NCBI GenBank assembly: GCA_900472295.1
Contig: UCIA01000032.1
Location: 124,001-188,000, forward strand
Direction: 5' to 3'
DNA length: 64,000 nucleotides
Source: Hyphomicrobiales bacterium
Lineage (GTDB): Bacteria; Pseudomonadota; Alphaproteobacteria; Rhizobiales; Rhizobiaceae
In this document: positions 17,071 to 29,288 of the stretch, one piece after another
Layout: each line of letters begins with the position of its first letter
Position numbering within the stretch: the stretch's first letter is position 1
Translations under genes and position numbers: made by a program
Notes under the pieces: model-generated
The model's database searches: none
What the model was told of the DNA's origin: nothing
Seen by the model: the letters and a program-made list of their open reading frames with translations, nothing else

Positions 17071-19130
17071 AGCAACAGCCGCAGCGCTTCGCCGCGCTCC
17101 GATTGCAGTTCCGGGTCACGCGACAGAACTAGCCTGGCATCGTCGCGGGCGGCTTCCAGAAGGTCGGCATGCGCCTCGATGCGCGCCACCTGGAAACCAG
17201 GCGTGCCGGACTGGCGTGTGCCCAAGAGCTCGCCTTCGCCGCGCAGCTTCAGATCCTCTTCGGCGATCAGGAACCCGTCCTCGGTCTCGCGCATCACCGA
17301 AAGCCTACGCCTTGCCGTTTCGCCGAGCGGGTCCTTGTAGAGCAGCACGCAGGAGGAGGGCTTGTCGCCACGCCCGACGCGGCCGCGCAACTGGTGCAGT
17401 TGCGCCAGGCCAAAGCGCTCGGCATGCTCGATGACCATGATGGTGGCATCGGGCACGTCGACGCCGACCTCAATAACCGTGGTGGCGATGAGGATGCGGG
17501 TTTCACCGGCTTTGAAAGCGCGCATCGCTTCGTCCTTTTCCGCGCCCTTCATGCGGCCGTGGACGAGGCCGATGCGATCGCCAAACAAGGGTTGCAGCGA
17601 GGCAAAGCGGTCCTCGGCCGACATCAGCTTGATTTCTTCGGATTCCTCGACCAACGGGCAGATCCAGTAGATCTTCTGGCCGTCGGCAACGGCATCGAGC
17701 ATGCGGCCGACCAGTTCGTCCAGCCGCTCCAGCGGCAAGGTGACGGTGCGGATCGGCTGGCGGCCAACAGGTTTTTCCGTCAGCTTGGAAACGTCCATGT
17801 CACCGAAGGCGGTCAGCACCAGAGTGCGCGGGATTGGCGTCGCCGTCATCACCAGCATGTCGGGCGCGTCGCCTTTGGCGGTGATGGCGAGCCGCTGGTG
17901 GACGCCGAAACGGTGTTGCTCGTCGACGACGGCAAAGACGAGGTCGCGGTAGCTCACCGTTTCCTGAAACAAAGCATGGGTGCCGACGACGATGTCGATG
18001 TCGCCGCTGGCCAGTCCCGCCAGCGTTTCGCTGCGCTCGCGGCCCTTTTCACGGCCGGTCAGGATGGCGACGCGCAGGCCGACCTGTTCGGCCAGCGGCG
18101 TGATCGTCGCCAGATGCTGGCGCGCCAGGATTTCGGTCGGCGCCATAAGTGCTGCCTGGCCGCCGGCCTCGACGGCGCGCGCCATGGCCAGCAGCGCCAC
18201 CACCGTCTTGCCCGAACCGACATCGCCCTGCAGCAGGCGAAGCATGCGCTCGGGGTCGGCGAGATCGGCATTGATTTCGGCCAGCGCGAATTCCTGGCTG
18301 CCGGTCAATGAATAGGGCAGGGCCGCGCGCAGTTTCTCGACGATGCGGCCGTCGCCGATCAGTGGCCGGCCCGACAGGCGGCGCACCTTTGCTCGCACCA
18401 GCGCCAGCGACACTTGGCCGGCGAGGAACTCGTCATAGGCGAGGCGGCGCCATGCCGAGCCCTCGATGGCGACATCGATTGGGTCGGGGGGATAGTGGAT
18501 GCGGGCGAGCGCATCGCCGAAGGCCGGAAAAGTCTGCTTGCGCATGAAAGCGCCGTCCTGCCATTCCGGCAGTTCCGGCAAGCGGCCGAGCGCCTGGCCG
18601 ATGGCGCGACGCAGCACCTTTCCCGACAGGCCGGCGGTGAGCGGATAGACCGGCTCGACCAGCGGCAAGGTTTCCGCCTCGCTGACCAGCGCGATATGGT
18701 CCGGGTGGACCATGGTCGGGCGGCCGTTGAACCACTCCATGCGACCGGAGACGATGACATGCTCGCCCACCGGCATGGCCTTTTCGAGATAGGCGGCATG
18801 GGCATGGAAGAAGGTCAGGCCGATTTCGCCGGTGTCGTCATGGGCGTAGACGCGGTAGGGCACCGACCGATTGCCGCGCGGCGGCGGCTGATGGCGGTCG
18901 ATGCGCACGTCGAGCGTGACGATGGCGCCAGCAGGTGCGAGCGCGATGCCGGGACGATTGCGGCGGTCGATGACGGTGTGCGGCAGCACGAACAACAGGT
19001 CGCCGGCGCGTGCCGGCCGGTCGCCGAGATCGGCCGCCACCACCTTCTCGATCAGCGCGCCGACTTTGGGGCCGACGCCGGCAAGCGAGGTGATGGGGAC
19101 GAAGAGGGGGTCGAGGAGGGAGGGTCTCAT
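17022..19130 (-). CDS. recG: ATP-dependent DNA helicase RecG
   Basis: RecG remodels stalled replication forks and Holliday junctions. The 702-residue protein has the N-terminal wedge/OB domain (about 50-170), a Walker A motif GDVGSGKTVVAL near residue 300, the DEQH box VVDEQHRFGV, and the C-terminal helicase lobe with QLRGRVGRG. It starts at ATG 19130 with the family-like MRPSLLDPLFVPITSLAGVGPK. Its neighbours sdhE and mfd are divergent on the other side of a 51-bp inverted repeat. Confidence 0.97.
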   Translation of the reverse strand: MRPSLLDPLFVPITSLAGVGPKVGALIEKVVAADLGDRPARAGDLLFVLPHTVIDRRNRPGIALAPAGAIVTLDVRIDRHQPPPRGNRSVPYRVYAHDDTGEIGLTFFHAHAAYLEKAMPVGEHVIVSGRMEWFNGRPTMVHPDHIALVSEAETLPLVEPVYPLTAGLSGKVLRRAIGQALGRLPELPEWQDGAFMRKQTFPAFGDALARIHYPPDPIDVAIEGSAWRRLAYDEFLAGQVSLALVRAKVRRLSGRPLIGDGRIVEKLRAALPYSLTGSQEFALAEINADLADPERMLRLLQGDVGSGKTVVALLAMARAVEAGGQAALMAPTEILARQHLATITPLAEQVGLRVAILTGREKGRERSETLAGLASGDIDIVVGTHALFQETVSYRDLVFAVVDEQHRFGVHQRLAITAKGDAPDMLVMTATPIPRTLVLTAFGDMDVSKLTEKPVGRQPIRTVTLPLERLDELVGRMLDAVADGQKIYWICPLVEESEEIKLMSAEDRFASLQPLFGDRIGLVHGRMKGAEKDEAMRAFKAGETRILIATTVIEVGVDVPDATIMVIEHAERFGLAQLHQLRGRVGRGDKPSSCVLLYKDPLGETARRRLSVMRETEDGFLIAEEDLKLRGEGELLGTRQSGTPGFQVARIEAHADLLEAARDDARLVLSRDPELQSERGEALRLLLYLFGRDEAVRLLRAG

Positions 19131-19153
19131 TTGAAAGACACCACGTGATGCCG

Positions 19154-19321
19154 GCGCTCACCCCCCTCTGGCCTACCGGCCATCTCCCCCTCAAGGGGGG
19201 AGATCAGCAGTCTTGGCCGCGCCGCCCATCTTGCAGAATTGGAAATTGGCGAAACCGATGGCGACAGCCAATCTCCCCCCTTGAGGGGGAGATGGCCGGC
19301 AGGCCAGAGGGGGGTGAGCGC
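19154..19321. repeat. 51-bp near-perfect inverted repeat element
   Basis: The arms at 19154-19204 and 19271-19321 are reverse complements with one mismatch in 51 bases. They are separated by 66 bases. Each arm is rich in C and G runs (CACCCCCCTCTGGCC, CTCAAGGGGGGAGAT) and itself contains a small hairpin. The element fills most of the gap between divergent recG and sdhE. There is no open reading frame or transposase. I recognise such sequences as repeated intergenic elements in Mesorhizobium genomes. Confidence 0.85.
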
Positions 19322-19442
19322 ACCAACGTTGTCAGGAGTGTTCTTCACAACCGGGATGTTTAGCCGCCCATCGGGCCGTTGCAAGGCTGACACCGCCTTC
19401 TATCCACGCTATATGCGCCGCTTCAAGCAAGGGTGCGGCACC

Positions 19443-19730
19443 ATGACCGGGACGAAACGATCAAGCGAGGGGCTGGATATCAGGCGCCGCAAGCTGTTGT
19501 TCCGTTCCTGGCATCGCGGCTTGCGCGAGATGGACCTTATCCTCGGCACCTTCGCCGATGCCGAGATCGGCGCCTTGACCGGCGACGAAATCGACCAATA
19601 TGAAAGGCTCCTCGACATTCCCGACACAGAATTCCTGCCCATGGTCACCGGCGAGAGCCCGGTGCCGGCAGACATCGACTGTGCCGTCCTGCAAAAGATC
19701 CTGTTATCGCGCCGGACCATGACATTCTGA
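19443..19730 (+). CDS. sdhE: succinate dehydrogenase assembly factor (SdhE/SDH5 family, DUF339)
   Basis: A 95-residue cytoplasmic protein that helps attach FAD to succinate dehydrogenase. The conserved RRKLLFRSWHRGLREMDLILG segment (14-34) includes the RGxxE-type motif, here RGLREMD, followed by FLPMVTGE. The ATG at 19443 gives the normal family length. Longer frames would run through the inverted repeat. It lies just upstream of mfd in the same direction, an order known from other rhizobia. Confidence 0.92.
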   Translation: MTGTKRSSEGLDIRRRKLLFRSWHRGLREMDLILGTFADAEIGALTGDEIDQYERLLDIPDTEFLPMVTGESPVPADIDCAVLQKILLSRRTMTF

Positions 19731-19736
19731 ACGCAA

Positions 19737-19842
19737 GCAATTCCAGGAAAAGTGCGAAGCGGTTTTCCCACAGGAATTGCGACAACTTAAACAGCAATTC
19801 CAGGAAAAGTGCGAAGCGGTTTTCCCCCGGGAATTGCGACAA
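19737..19842. repeat. tandem pair of 49-base imperfect palindromes upstream of mfd
   Basis: Two near-identical 49-base units at 19737-19785 and 19794-19842 begin GCAATTCCAGGAAAAG and end GGAATTGCGACAA. They differ in only a few bases near the second GGAATTG. Each unit is an imperfect palindrome, with AATTCC at one end and GGAATT at the other. Related single copies lie at 38236-38276 and 46775-46842. The second copy ends 16 bases before the mfd start. Confidence 0.8.
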
Positions 19843-19858
19843 CCAAGACCGTGATTTC

Positions 19859-23356
<3,498 letters not shown>

Positions 23357-23491
23357 CCGCCGGCCATCATTCGCCAGCGCTTGAATTCCGGTCTAGAATA
23401 GGAAATCGGCTTCGTGTATGGAGCCGCCATCCCCATATGGGGCGGGAATGGCGGGCAAAAGCCCTGCTGGAAAGAGCGTTTGGGTGCAGCG

Positions 23492-24865
23492 ATGACGAAA
23501 TGGTCGCCGAATTCGTGGAGAGCAAAGCCGATCAAGCAGGTTCCTGCCTATCCGGACCTTGTCGCGCTGAAGAACACGGAAGCCCAGCTCGCCACCTTTC
23601 CGCCGCTGGTTTTTGCCGGTGAGGCGCGCAAGCTGAAGAAGCAGCTGGCGGCGGTCGCTGCCGGTGACGCATTCCTTCTCCAGGGAGGCGACTGCGCCGA
23701 GAGCTTCGCCGAGCATGGCGCGGACAACATCCGCGACTTCTTCCGCGTCTTCCTGCAAATGTCGGTTGTGCTGACTTTTGCCGGCGCGCAGCCGGTGGTG
23801 AAGGTCGGCCGTGTCGCCGGCCAGTTCGCCAAGCCGCGCTCGTCCGACAATGAGACCAAGGGCGAGGTGACGCTGCCGAGCTACCGTGGCGACATCATCA
23901 ACGGCATCGAGTTCGACGCCAAGTCGCGCATTCCCGATCCGGCCCGCCAGGAGATGGCCTACCGCCAGTCGGCGGCAACGCTCAACCTTCTGCGCGCCTT
24001 CGCCCAGGGCGGTTATGCCAGCCTGGAGAATGTGCACCGCTGGATGCTGGGCTTCGTCTCCGACAGCCCGCAGGGCGAGAAGTACGGCAAGCTCGCCAAC
24101 CGCATCACCGAGACGATGGACTTCATGAAGGCCGTCGGCATCACCTCGGAGACCAACTACGCGCTGCGCGAGACCGATTTCTACACCAGCCATGAGGCGC
24201 TGCTGCTTGGCTATGAAGAGGCGCTGACCCGCGTCGATTCAACCTCGGGCGACTGGTACGCCACGTCGGGCCACATGATCTGGATCGGCGACCGCACCCG
24301 CCAGCCCGACCATGCCCATGTCGAATATTGCCGCGGCATCAAGAACCCGCTCGGCCTCAAATGCGGCCCGTCGCTGACGGCGGATGGCCTGCTGGAGCTG
24401 ATCGACCTGCTCAACCCGGAGAATGAGCCGGGCCGGCTGACGTTGATCGCCCGCTTCGGCTCCGACAAGGTCGCCGACCACCTGCCGAAGCTGGTGCGCG
24501 CGGTGCAGAAGGAAGGCCGCAGCGTCGTCTGGTCGTCGGACCCGATGCACGGCAACACGATCGAGGCCGCCGGCTACAAGACGCGGCCGTTCGACCGCAT
24601 CCTCAAGGAAGTGCAGACCTTCTTCGAGGTGCATCGCGCCGAAGGCACGCATCCTGGCGGCATCCATGTCGAGATGACCGGCAAGAACGTCACCGAATGC
24701 ACTGGCGGGGCGCGCGCCATCACCGCCGAGGAATTGCAGGACCGCTACCACACCCATTGCGACCCGCGCCTCAACGCCGACCAGGCCATTGAGCTGGCGT
24801 TCCTGGTGTCGGACCTCTTGAAGAAGAGCCATCCGGTGCAGCACAAGCAGGTGGCTAACGGCTGA
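23492..24865 (+). CDS. 3-deoxy-7-phosphoheptulonate synthase, class II
   Basis: DAHP synthase condenses phosphoenolpyruvate and erythrose-4-phosphate in the first step of the shikimate pathway. This 457-residue protein is the class II (plant/mycobacterial) type: WSPNSWRAKPIKQVPAYPD at the N-terminus, LLQGGDCAESFAEH, the WIGDRTRQPDHAHVEY region, GLKCGP and MTGKNVTECTGG near the C-terminus. The ATG at 23492 matches the family start. An intrinsic terminator follows directly. Confidence 0.96.
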   Translation: MTKWSPNSWRAKPIKQVPAYPDLVALKNTEAQLATFPPLVFAGEARKLKKQLAAVAAGDAFLLQGGDCAESFAEHGADNIRDFFRVFLQMSVVLTFAGAQPVVKVGRVAGQFAKPRSSDNETKGEVTLPSYRGDIINGIEFDAKSRIPDPARQEMAYRQSAATLNLLRAFAQGGYASLENVHRWMLGFVSDSPQGEKYGKLANRITETMDFMKAVGITSETNYALRETDFYTSHEALLLGYEEALTRVDSTSGDWYATSGHMIWIGDRTRQPDHAHVEYCRGIKNPLGLKCGPSLTADGLLELIDLLNPENEPGRLTLIARFGSDKVADHLPKLVRAVQKEGRSVVWSSDPMHGNTIEAAGYKTRPFDRILKEVQTFFEVHRAEGTHPGGIHVEMTGKNVTECTGGARAITAEELQDRYHTHCDPRLNADQAIELAFLVSDLLKKSHPVQHKQVANG

Positions 24866-24890
24866 GCTTGTTTGCTTGCTGAATTGATCG

Positions 24891-24920
24891 AAAGCGCTGG
24901 AGAAATCCGGCGCTTTTTTT
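24891..24920 (+). terminator. intrinsic terminator after DAHP synthase
   Basis: An 11-bp stem (AAAGCGCTGGA paired with TCCGGCGCTTT, one G-T pair) with a GAAA loop runs into seven T. It lies 25 bases after the DAHP synthase stop. Confidence 0.9.
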
Positions 24921-25054
24921 CGTTTCGCGGGGATGCATGATCAGCCCTCATCACATCCAAACTTACGAAAACGTGTTCTGACACGTCCATTGCAAAAACA
25001 AGATTGAGGTGGAACGCGGGAGCCCCGAGCCCTCTGCATCCGATCGCCAGCACC

Positions 25055-25759
25055 ATGCGCCACGAGCACGCCATCATCCACCACCGCGGGCTTGACTTCT
25101 GGTCGGCGCGCGCCGCGGTCCTCGTCATCATCTGCCTGCAGCTTCTCGTCATCAACGACCTGTCGTTCGGGCCGCGCTGGTTGGCGCCGGCGATCGAGGC
25201 GACGCTGCTCGTGCCGCTGTCGATCGCGACGGCCTGGACACAAATGGCGACGCAGAAGGCCGTCGACCACGAGCATTGGTACGAGATCGGCCGGTTTCGC
25301 GTCTACATCCGCCGGACGGCGCTGGTCACGACCGGCATCATCAGCATCATGAACTGCGGGGCGTTGGTCCTGCTGGTCAAGGCGTTGCTCGAGGGCCATG
25401 CGGGCGCCGGAACGACGCTGCTGGTCGATGCGCTAAACATCTGGGTCACCAACGTCATCGTGTTTGCCCTGTGGTTCTGGAGCACCGACCGGGGCGGGCC
25501 GCCGACCTGCGGTCTCGTCAAGCGCGCGCAGGCTGATTTCCTGTTCCCGCAAATGACGCTGCCCGACCGCGAAACCCGCGGCTGGCTGCCAGGCTTCATC
25601 GACTATGTCTTCCTGGCCTTCACCAACGCGACCGCGTTTTCGCCCACCGACACCTTGCCGCTCAGCCAGCGCGCCAAGCTGCTGATGATGGCGGAGGCCA
25701 TGATTTCGTTGCTGACGATCGCGCTGGTGGCGGCGCGTGCCGTCAACATTCTGGCGTAG
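25055..25759 (+). CDS. uncharacterised multi-pass membrane protein
   Basis: A 234-residue inner-membrane protein with about five hydrophobic helices. Notable segments are HHRGLDFWSARAAVLVIICLQ at the N-terminus and a C-terminal DYVFLAFTNATAFSPTDTLPL loop followed by a last helix. That C-terminal pattern recalls pore-loop or DUF1345-type membrane proteins, but I cannot assign a family. I use ATG 25055. A TTG at 25004 is also in frame, and neither has a clear ribosome-binding site. Confidence 0.72.
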   Translation: MRHEHAIIHHRGLDFWSARAAVLVIICLQLLVINDLSFGPRWLAPAIEATLLVPLSIATAWTQMATQKAVDHEHWYEIGRFRVYIRRTALVTTGIISIMNCGALVLLVKALLEGHAGAGTTLLVDALNIWVTNVIVFALWFWSTDRGGPPTCGLVKRAQADFLFPQMTLPDRETRGWLPGFIDYVFLAFTNATAFSPTDTLPLSQRAKLLMMAEAMISLLTIALVAARAVNILA

Positions 25760-25763
25760 GCGC

Positions 25764-26534
25764 CTAACTAGCGCGTTCCCAGCGCAATCCGTTGAGCCGA
25801 GGATCACTGGCGAAGGCCGCTCTCGAAAATTCGAGGCGCCTTTCGGGAAACTCGCAGATCGCCTGGACGCCGAACGAGCCGAGCCGGATGCGCCATGTGT
25901 GCGGCTCCAACGGCTTGGCCTTGGTGAAGCCGCGGCACGCCAGCAGCGCGATGTTGGCACCTTTGGGGTCGCGCGCCGAGCGATAGCGGATCGCCTCCAT
26001 CCCGGCCTCGCGCGCGACATCGGCAATGGCCTGGCAGGCGGCATAGTCGGTCGGATGTGTCCACCGAGCCTGATCGCGGTCGAGCGGTGGCCGCGTCAGG
26101 TCGACGGCCTTGTCGGTGCGGATCGCGGCGGCGAAAGCGGTGTATTCGGCGGCGTCGTGCGGCCACGGTGTGTCGGGCGAATCGGCGAAGAACAGCAAAC
26201 GGTAGAAGGCCATTTCGGCGACCGCCGTCATGATCGTTTCCGCCGCATAGTAGACGCCCAAAGTGCGGCCGGCGCGGCGGAAGCGCGAGCCGTAGGGATA
26301 GATCGAGCCGTAGCGGAAGGGCGTCGCCAGGAGATAGTGGAGATGCCGGCACTCAAGCGGGATTTGCGGCTTGGTCTCTTCGATCAGGTCTTCAAGCAGC
26401 GCCTGTTCATCCAGCGTGTCGACGATTTTCAGCGTCGAGACGCGGTGCTGCGCCTCGACCATGCGCCAGCATTTGCCGTCGAGAGTTACGGCTTCAGACG
26501 AGAGCGCGCCGGGAGTCCAGATAGGCAATGACAT
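25764..26534 (-). CDS. RES-domain toxin
   Basis: A 256-residue toxin of the RES family; characterised members deplete cellular NAD+. The RES features seen are CWRMVEAQHRVST near residue 27, TPFRYGSIYPYGSRFRR, the AETIMTAVAEMAFYR helix with its conserved Glu, and GANIALL. It lies downstream of its antitoxin and starts inside it, at ATG 26534, overlapping by 41 bases, so translational coupling is likely. A TTG at 26567 is an alternative start. No ribosome-binding site is evident at either. Confidence 0.88.
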   Translation of the reverse strand: MSLPIWTPGALSSEAVTLDGKCWRMVEAQHRVSTLKIVDTLDEQALLEDLIEETKPQIPLECRHLHYLLATPFRYGSIYPYGSRFRRAGRTLGVYYAAETIMTAVAEMAFYRLLFFADSPDTPWPHDAAEYTAFAAAIRTDKAVDLTRPPLDRDQARWTHPTDYAACQAIADVAREAGMEAIRYRSARDPKGANIALLACRGFTKAKPLEPHTWRIRLGSFGVQAICEFPERRLEFSRAAFASDPRLNGLRWERAS

Positions 26535-26877
26535 CGACAAGCCCGGTAATGGTGAGGATCTTTTCAAGCGGGCTGCCGTTGAACGCCGTGTTGGCGTTCT
26601 TCAGCCATGCCCGGGCTATCGTCTCGTCACCGCCGACTATGGCGTCGAGCGAACGGAACAGCCGCACGAACAGCACCGCGAGCTCGAACGGCTTGGTGCC
26701 GCGCTCCAGCAGGAAATCCTGCCTGCGCATGCGTGAAACCGTGGCTTCCGAGACGCCGATGATCGACGCCAGCATCCTGGAGGTTATATCAAGCAGCTCG
26801 GCGGCGCGAAGCGTGGCCTTGGTCAGAACTGCGTTTTCAGCCGCCTTGGCGGCTACATCGGGTTGTATAGTGGACAT
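26494..26877 (-). CDS. Xre/MbcA/ParS-type antitoxin for the RES toxin
   Basis: A 127-residue antitoxin with an Xre-like N-terminal helix-turn-helix (LLDITSRMLASIIGVSEATVSRMR, about 28-51) and a C-terminal DUF2384-type domain (ETIARAWLKNANTAFNGSPLEKI). The start ATG 26877 is preceded by GAGAG. An upstream in-frame ATG at 26910 lies in the promoter region and is not used. It is the first gene of the two-gene operon and probably represses its own promoter. Confidence 0.9.
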   Translation of the reverse strand: MSTIQPDVAAKAAENAVLTKATLRAAELLDITSRMLASIIGVSEATVSRMRRQDFLLERGTKPFELAVLFVRLFRSLDAIVGGDETIARAWLKNANTAFNGSPLEKILTITGLVDVIAYLDSRRALV

Positions 26878-26887
26878 GGCCTCTCTC

Positions 26888-26927
26888 TTTCCATGGAAAA
26901 TATAGTCCACGAAAATTCATATGGAAA
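26888..26927 (-). promoter_or_regulatory. RES-Xre promoter with flanking operator-like repeats
   Basis: On the minus strand TTTCCA (complement of 26922-26927) and TATATT (complement of 26899-26904) are 17 bases apart, a good -35/-10 pair. A perfect palindrome TTTCCATGGAAA (26888-26899) lies at the downstream side. The same TTTCCAT half-site recurs at the -35 (26921-26927). Both repeats overlap the promoter, as expected for antitoxin autoregulation. Confidence 0.68.
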
Positions 26928-26983
26928 GGGGCGATGTCCGATAAATTTGCGCATGCACATCGAATTGGCTGTGTGCTGCGGCG

Positions 26984-28054
26984 TCAGTCTTTCTTGTAGA
27001 GCAGCCAGTTCTTGCCGGTGCGGCCGGCCATTGTCGAATGCCTGGTCACCCGGTTGCGCCCGCCGACCTTGGAGCGGTAGAGCGCCCGGTCTGCCTTGGT
27101 GTAGAGATCCTCCGGGCTTTCGGCCTCGGAAGCCATGCAGATGCCCATGGAGACGGTCACCGTGCCGTAGTTGGTGCCGGTCTGGCTGCTGGTGAACGGC
27201 GTCTGTTCGATCAGCACGCGGATGCGTTCGGCGATCTCATAGGTCGTATCCTCGCTGGCGCCCTCGATGATCAGTGCGAATTCCTCGCCGCCCGTGCGGG
27301 CAACGAACATGTCGTCGCGGATGCTGGTCTGGAAGATGTCGGCGACGATCTGGATGATCTTGTCGCCGACCGGATGGCCGTAGCGGTCGTTGACATCCTT
27401 GAAATGGTCGATATCGGCAAGGATCAGCGCGTTGAACAGGATGCCCTTGTTGGAGGTGTAAATCCTGGTGATTTCCTTGTCGAAGGCGCGGCGATTCCAG
27501 ATATGGGTCAACGGGTCGGTGTCGGCGAGCCGCTTGTACTCCTCAAGCTTCGACTTGACGCTCTCAAGTTCCGCCGTCTTGTCGCTCAGCGTGGTGGCGA
27601 CCTGCTTGCCATGATCGAGGGTTGAATTGGTGGCGACCGCCATGGCGCTGGCGACCTTCTGCAGCAGATCCTGTGAAAGCAGGCTGCGGTTGGCCAGTCC
27701 GCTCGACGTCTCGTCGAGGATCTTGCCATATTTCTCGATATGGCTGCGCTCGCTGCGCAACAGCGAGGCGATGTCCTCGAGTTCCCTGGCCAGCACGTCG
27801 CGCGCGTGCTCGACAATGCCGGGACCGTGGTGCTGGGCAAAGAAAGCGCGGCCGATACGGTCGAGATCGTCCTGCGTCGGCCGGTTGCCGAGCGCGACGA
27901 CGGCAAGGCCGAGTTCGCGATTGGTGCCTTTCAGCGCTTCATAGAATATCTCGTAATTGCGCGGCAGGCCAAGCACGCCGAGCTGACGCATGGTCGTCAC
28001 AACGGCTGTTGCGATGTCGGTGCTTCGGTCCGTCTGGGCGGCTGCCGGCTGCAT
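26984..28054 (-). CDS. diguanylate cyclase (GGDEF domain)
   Basis: A 356-residue cytoplasmic protein predicted to make cyclic di-GMP from two GTP. Residues 1-150 form an alpha-helical region with no standard sensor family that I recognise. A coiled coil lies at about 155-178, and the GGDEF domain spans 178-340, with active-site GGEEF at 255-259 and GHPVGDKII before it. The inhibitory I-site RxxD is replaced by RDDM at 246-249, so product inhibition by the usual route may be absent. ATG 28054 was chosen; 28081 is possible. Confidence 0.92.
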   Translation of the reverse strand: MQPAAAQTDRSTDIATAVVTTMRQLGVLGLPRNYEIFYEALKGTNRELGLAVVALGNRPTQDDLDRIGRAFFAQHHGPGIVEHARDVLARELEDIASLLRSERSHIEKYGKILDETSSGLANRSLLSQDLLQKVASAMAVATNSTLDHGKQVATTLSDKTAELESVKSKLEEYKRLADTDPLTHIWNRRAFDKEITRIYTSNKGILFNALILADIDHFKDVNDRYGHPVGDKIIQIVADIFQTSIRDDMFVARTGGEEFALIIEGASEDTTYEIAERIRVLIEQTPFTSSQTGTNYGTVTVSMGICMASEAESPEDLYTKADRALYRSKVGGRNRVTRHSTMAGRTGKNWLLYKKD

Positions 28055-28391
28055 ACTGTTCACTCTGCCTCTGGGAACCATCGCAGACCGTGCCAGATGC
28101 CGCCGACCGGAGTGCGCCGGCCGTATTTCGGATCATCCTGCGAGAAACCGAGTCCCCAATCACGGCCTTCGCTGGCAAGAACCATAAATGCGCCAGCGCT
28201 AAAGTTTCCTTAATGTGCCGCCAAGTAATGCGAGTATTCTACTTCAGGCTGCAATAATGTGTTTCGACGATCCTGAGATGAAGTCCGAACACGCCCATTG
28301 CGTGTCGCATTTGCTCGTGCCTGGTTCTCGCAAAACTGAAATCCTGCTGTTGACGGCGAAGCCGCGAAATGATTGCCGGTGGAGGGCAGGG
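28055..28391. other. intergenic region between divergent diguanylate cyclase and GFA genes
   Basis: This 337-base gap should hold promoters in both directions. I see no gene, hairpin with T-tract or clear operator in it. Confidence 0.4.
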
Positions 28392-28811
28392 ATGAGTGAC
28401 AGCCACAGCGGATCTTGCCTGTGCAGGGCGGTGCGTTTCCAGACGCAAGGGCCTTTGCGCGGGGTGATTTATTGCCACTGCTCGCAGTGCCGCAAGCAGA
28501 GCGGGCATTTCTACGCCGCAACCAATGTCGCCGATGACGACATCACCATTTCGGGCACCGACAACATCAGTTGGTACGAAGCGTCTTCCTTTGCCAAACG
28601 CGGCTTTTGCAAGATCTGCGGCTCGGTGCTGTTCTGGAAGCCTGGTCAGGACGCCTACGTCTCGGTTCTGGCCGGGTCGTTCGACGCGCCTACCGGGCTC
28701 GAGGGCGAATGCCATATCTTCGTCGGCGACAAGGGCGATTACTACACGATCGACGATGGGTTGCCGCAGTTCGAGAAGTCGACGCCGACGATCAAGGTTG
28801 CGGACGAGTGA
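28392..28811 (+). CDS. GFA-family protein (glutathione-dependent formaldehyde-activating fold)
   Basis: A 139-residue cytoplasmic zinc protein of the GFA/CENP-V fold. The metal ligands are visible as GSCLCRAVRF, YCHCSQCRKQSG and GFCKICGS. Members include glutathione-dependent enzymes, but most, including this one, lack an assigned substrate. ATG 28392 follows GGAGGGCAGGG. Upstream frames to 28215 have no conservation features. A second GFA protein occurs at 38319. Confidence 0.9.
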   Translation: MSDSHSGSCLCRAVRFQTQGPLRGVIYCHCSQCRKQSGHFYAATNVADDDITISGTDNISWYEASSFAKRGFCKICGSVLFWKPGQDAYVSVLAGSFDAPTGLEGECHIFVGDKGDYYTIDDGLPQFEKSTPTIKVADE

Positions 28812-28888
28812 TTTTTGGCGTCGCTGCCTTATTCCCTTGATCAAGCCATTGCGTTATCCCCTGCCGGTGATTCGAAGGGGATGTGGGC

Positions 28889-29248
28889 ATGCAGCGGCTG
28901 ATCGATGCTTTCTTCAATTCGGTGCGGGCGTTTCGCAAGCTGGCCGCCAGTGAAAAGGCGTTCCAGCAGGAACTGATGCTACTGGTGCTGGCGCTGCCGC
29001 TCGGCTGGTTCGTCTCGGTGTCGTGGCGCGGCTACGCGCTGCTGATTGGCGCCGTGCTGCTTTTGATCATGGTCGAGGTGCTGAACACCGGCATCGAGGC
29101 GGCCTGCGATGCCTTCAGCCGCGAGTTCAACGTCGATATCCAGCTGGCCAAGGATTGCGGCTCGCTGGCGGTGCTGATTTCGGTTGTTATCGTCGCCGGC
29201 GTCTGGGGCATCGCCATCATCGAGCGCATCACCGGACTACCGATCTGA
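28889..29248 (+). CDS. dgkA: diacylglycerol kinase (prokaryotic type)
   Basis: DgkA phosphorylates diacylglycerol released during membrane-derived oligosaccharide or glucan synthesis, recycling it into phospholipid. The 119-residue protein has an amphipathic N-terminus (NSVRAFRKLAASEKAFQQE) and three transmembrane helices. The active-site motif MVEVLNTGIEAACDAF follows the second helix. I use ATG 28889 with GAAGGGG upstream; GTG 28883 is in frame. Confidence 0.93.
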   Translation: MQRLIDAFFNSVRAFRKLAASEKAFQQELMLLVLALPLGWFVSVSWRGYALLIGAVLLLIMVEVLNTGIEAACDAFSREFNVDIQLAKDCGSLAVLISVVIVAGVWGIAIIERITGLPI

Positions 29249-29288
29249 CAATTGAGGCACTACATGACGGTATCCAAAGGAGACCGAC

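Noticed and set aside
28845..28856. TTGATCAA near dgkA as a FixK box
   Set aside because: The half-sites abut with no four-base spacer, so it does not fit the TTGAT-N4-ATCAA consensus.
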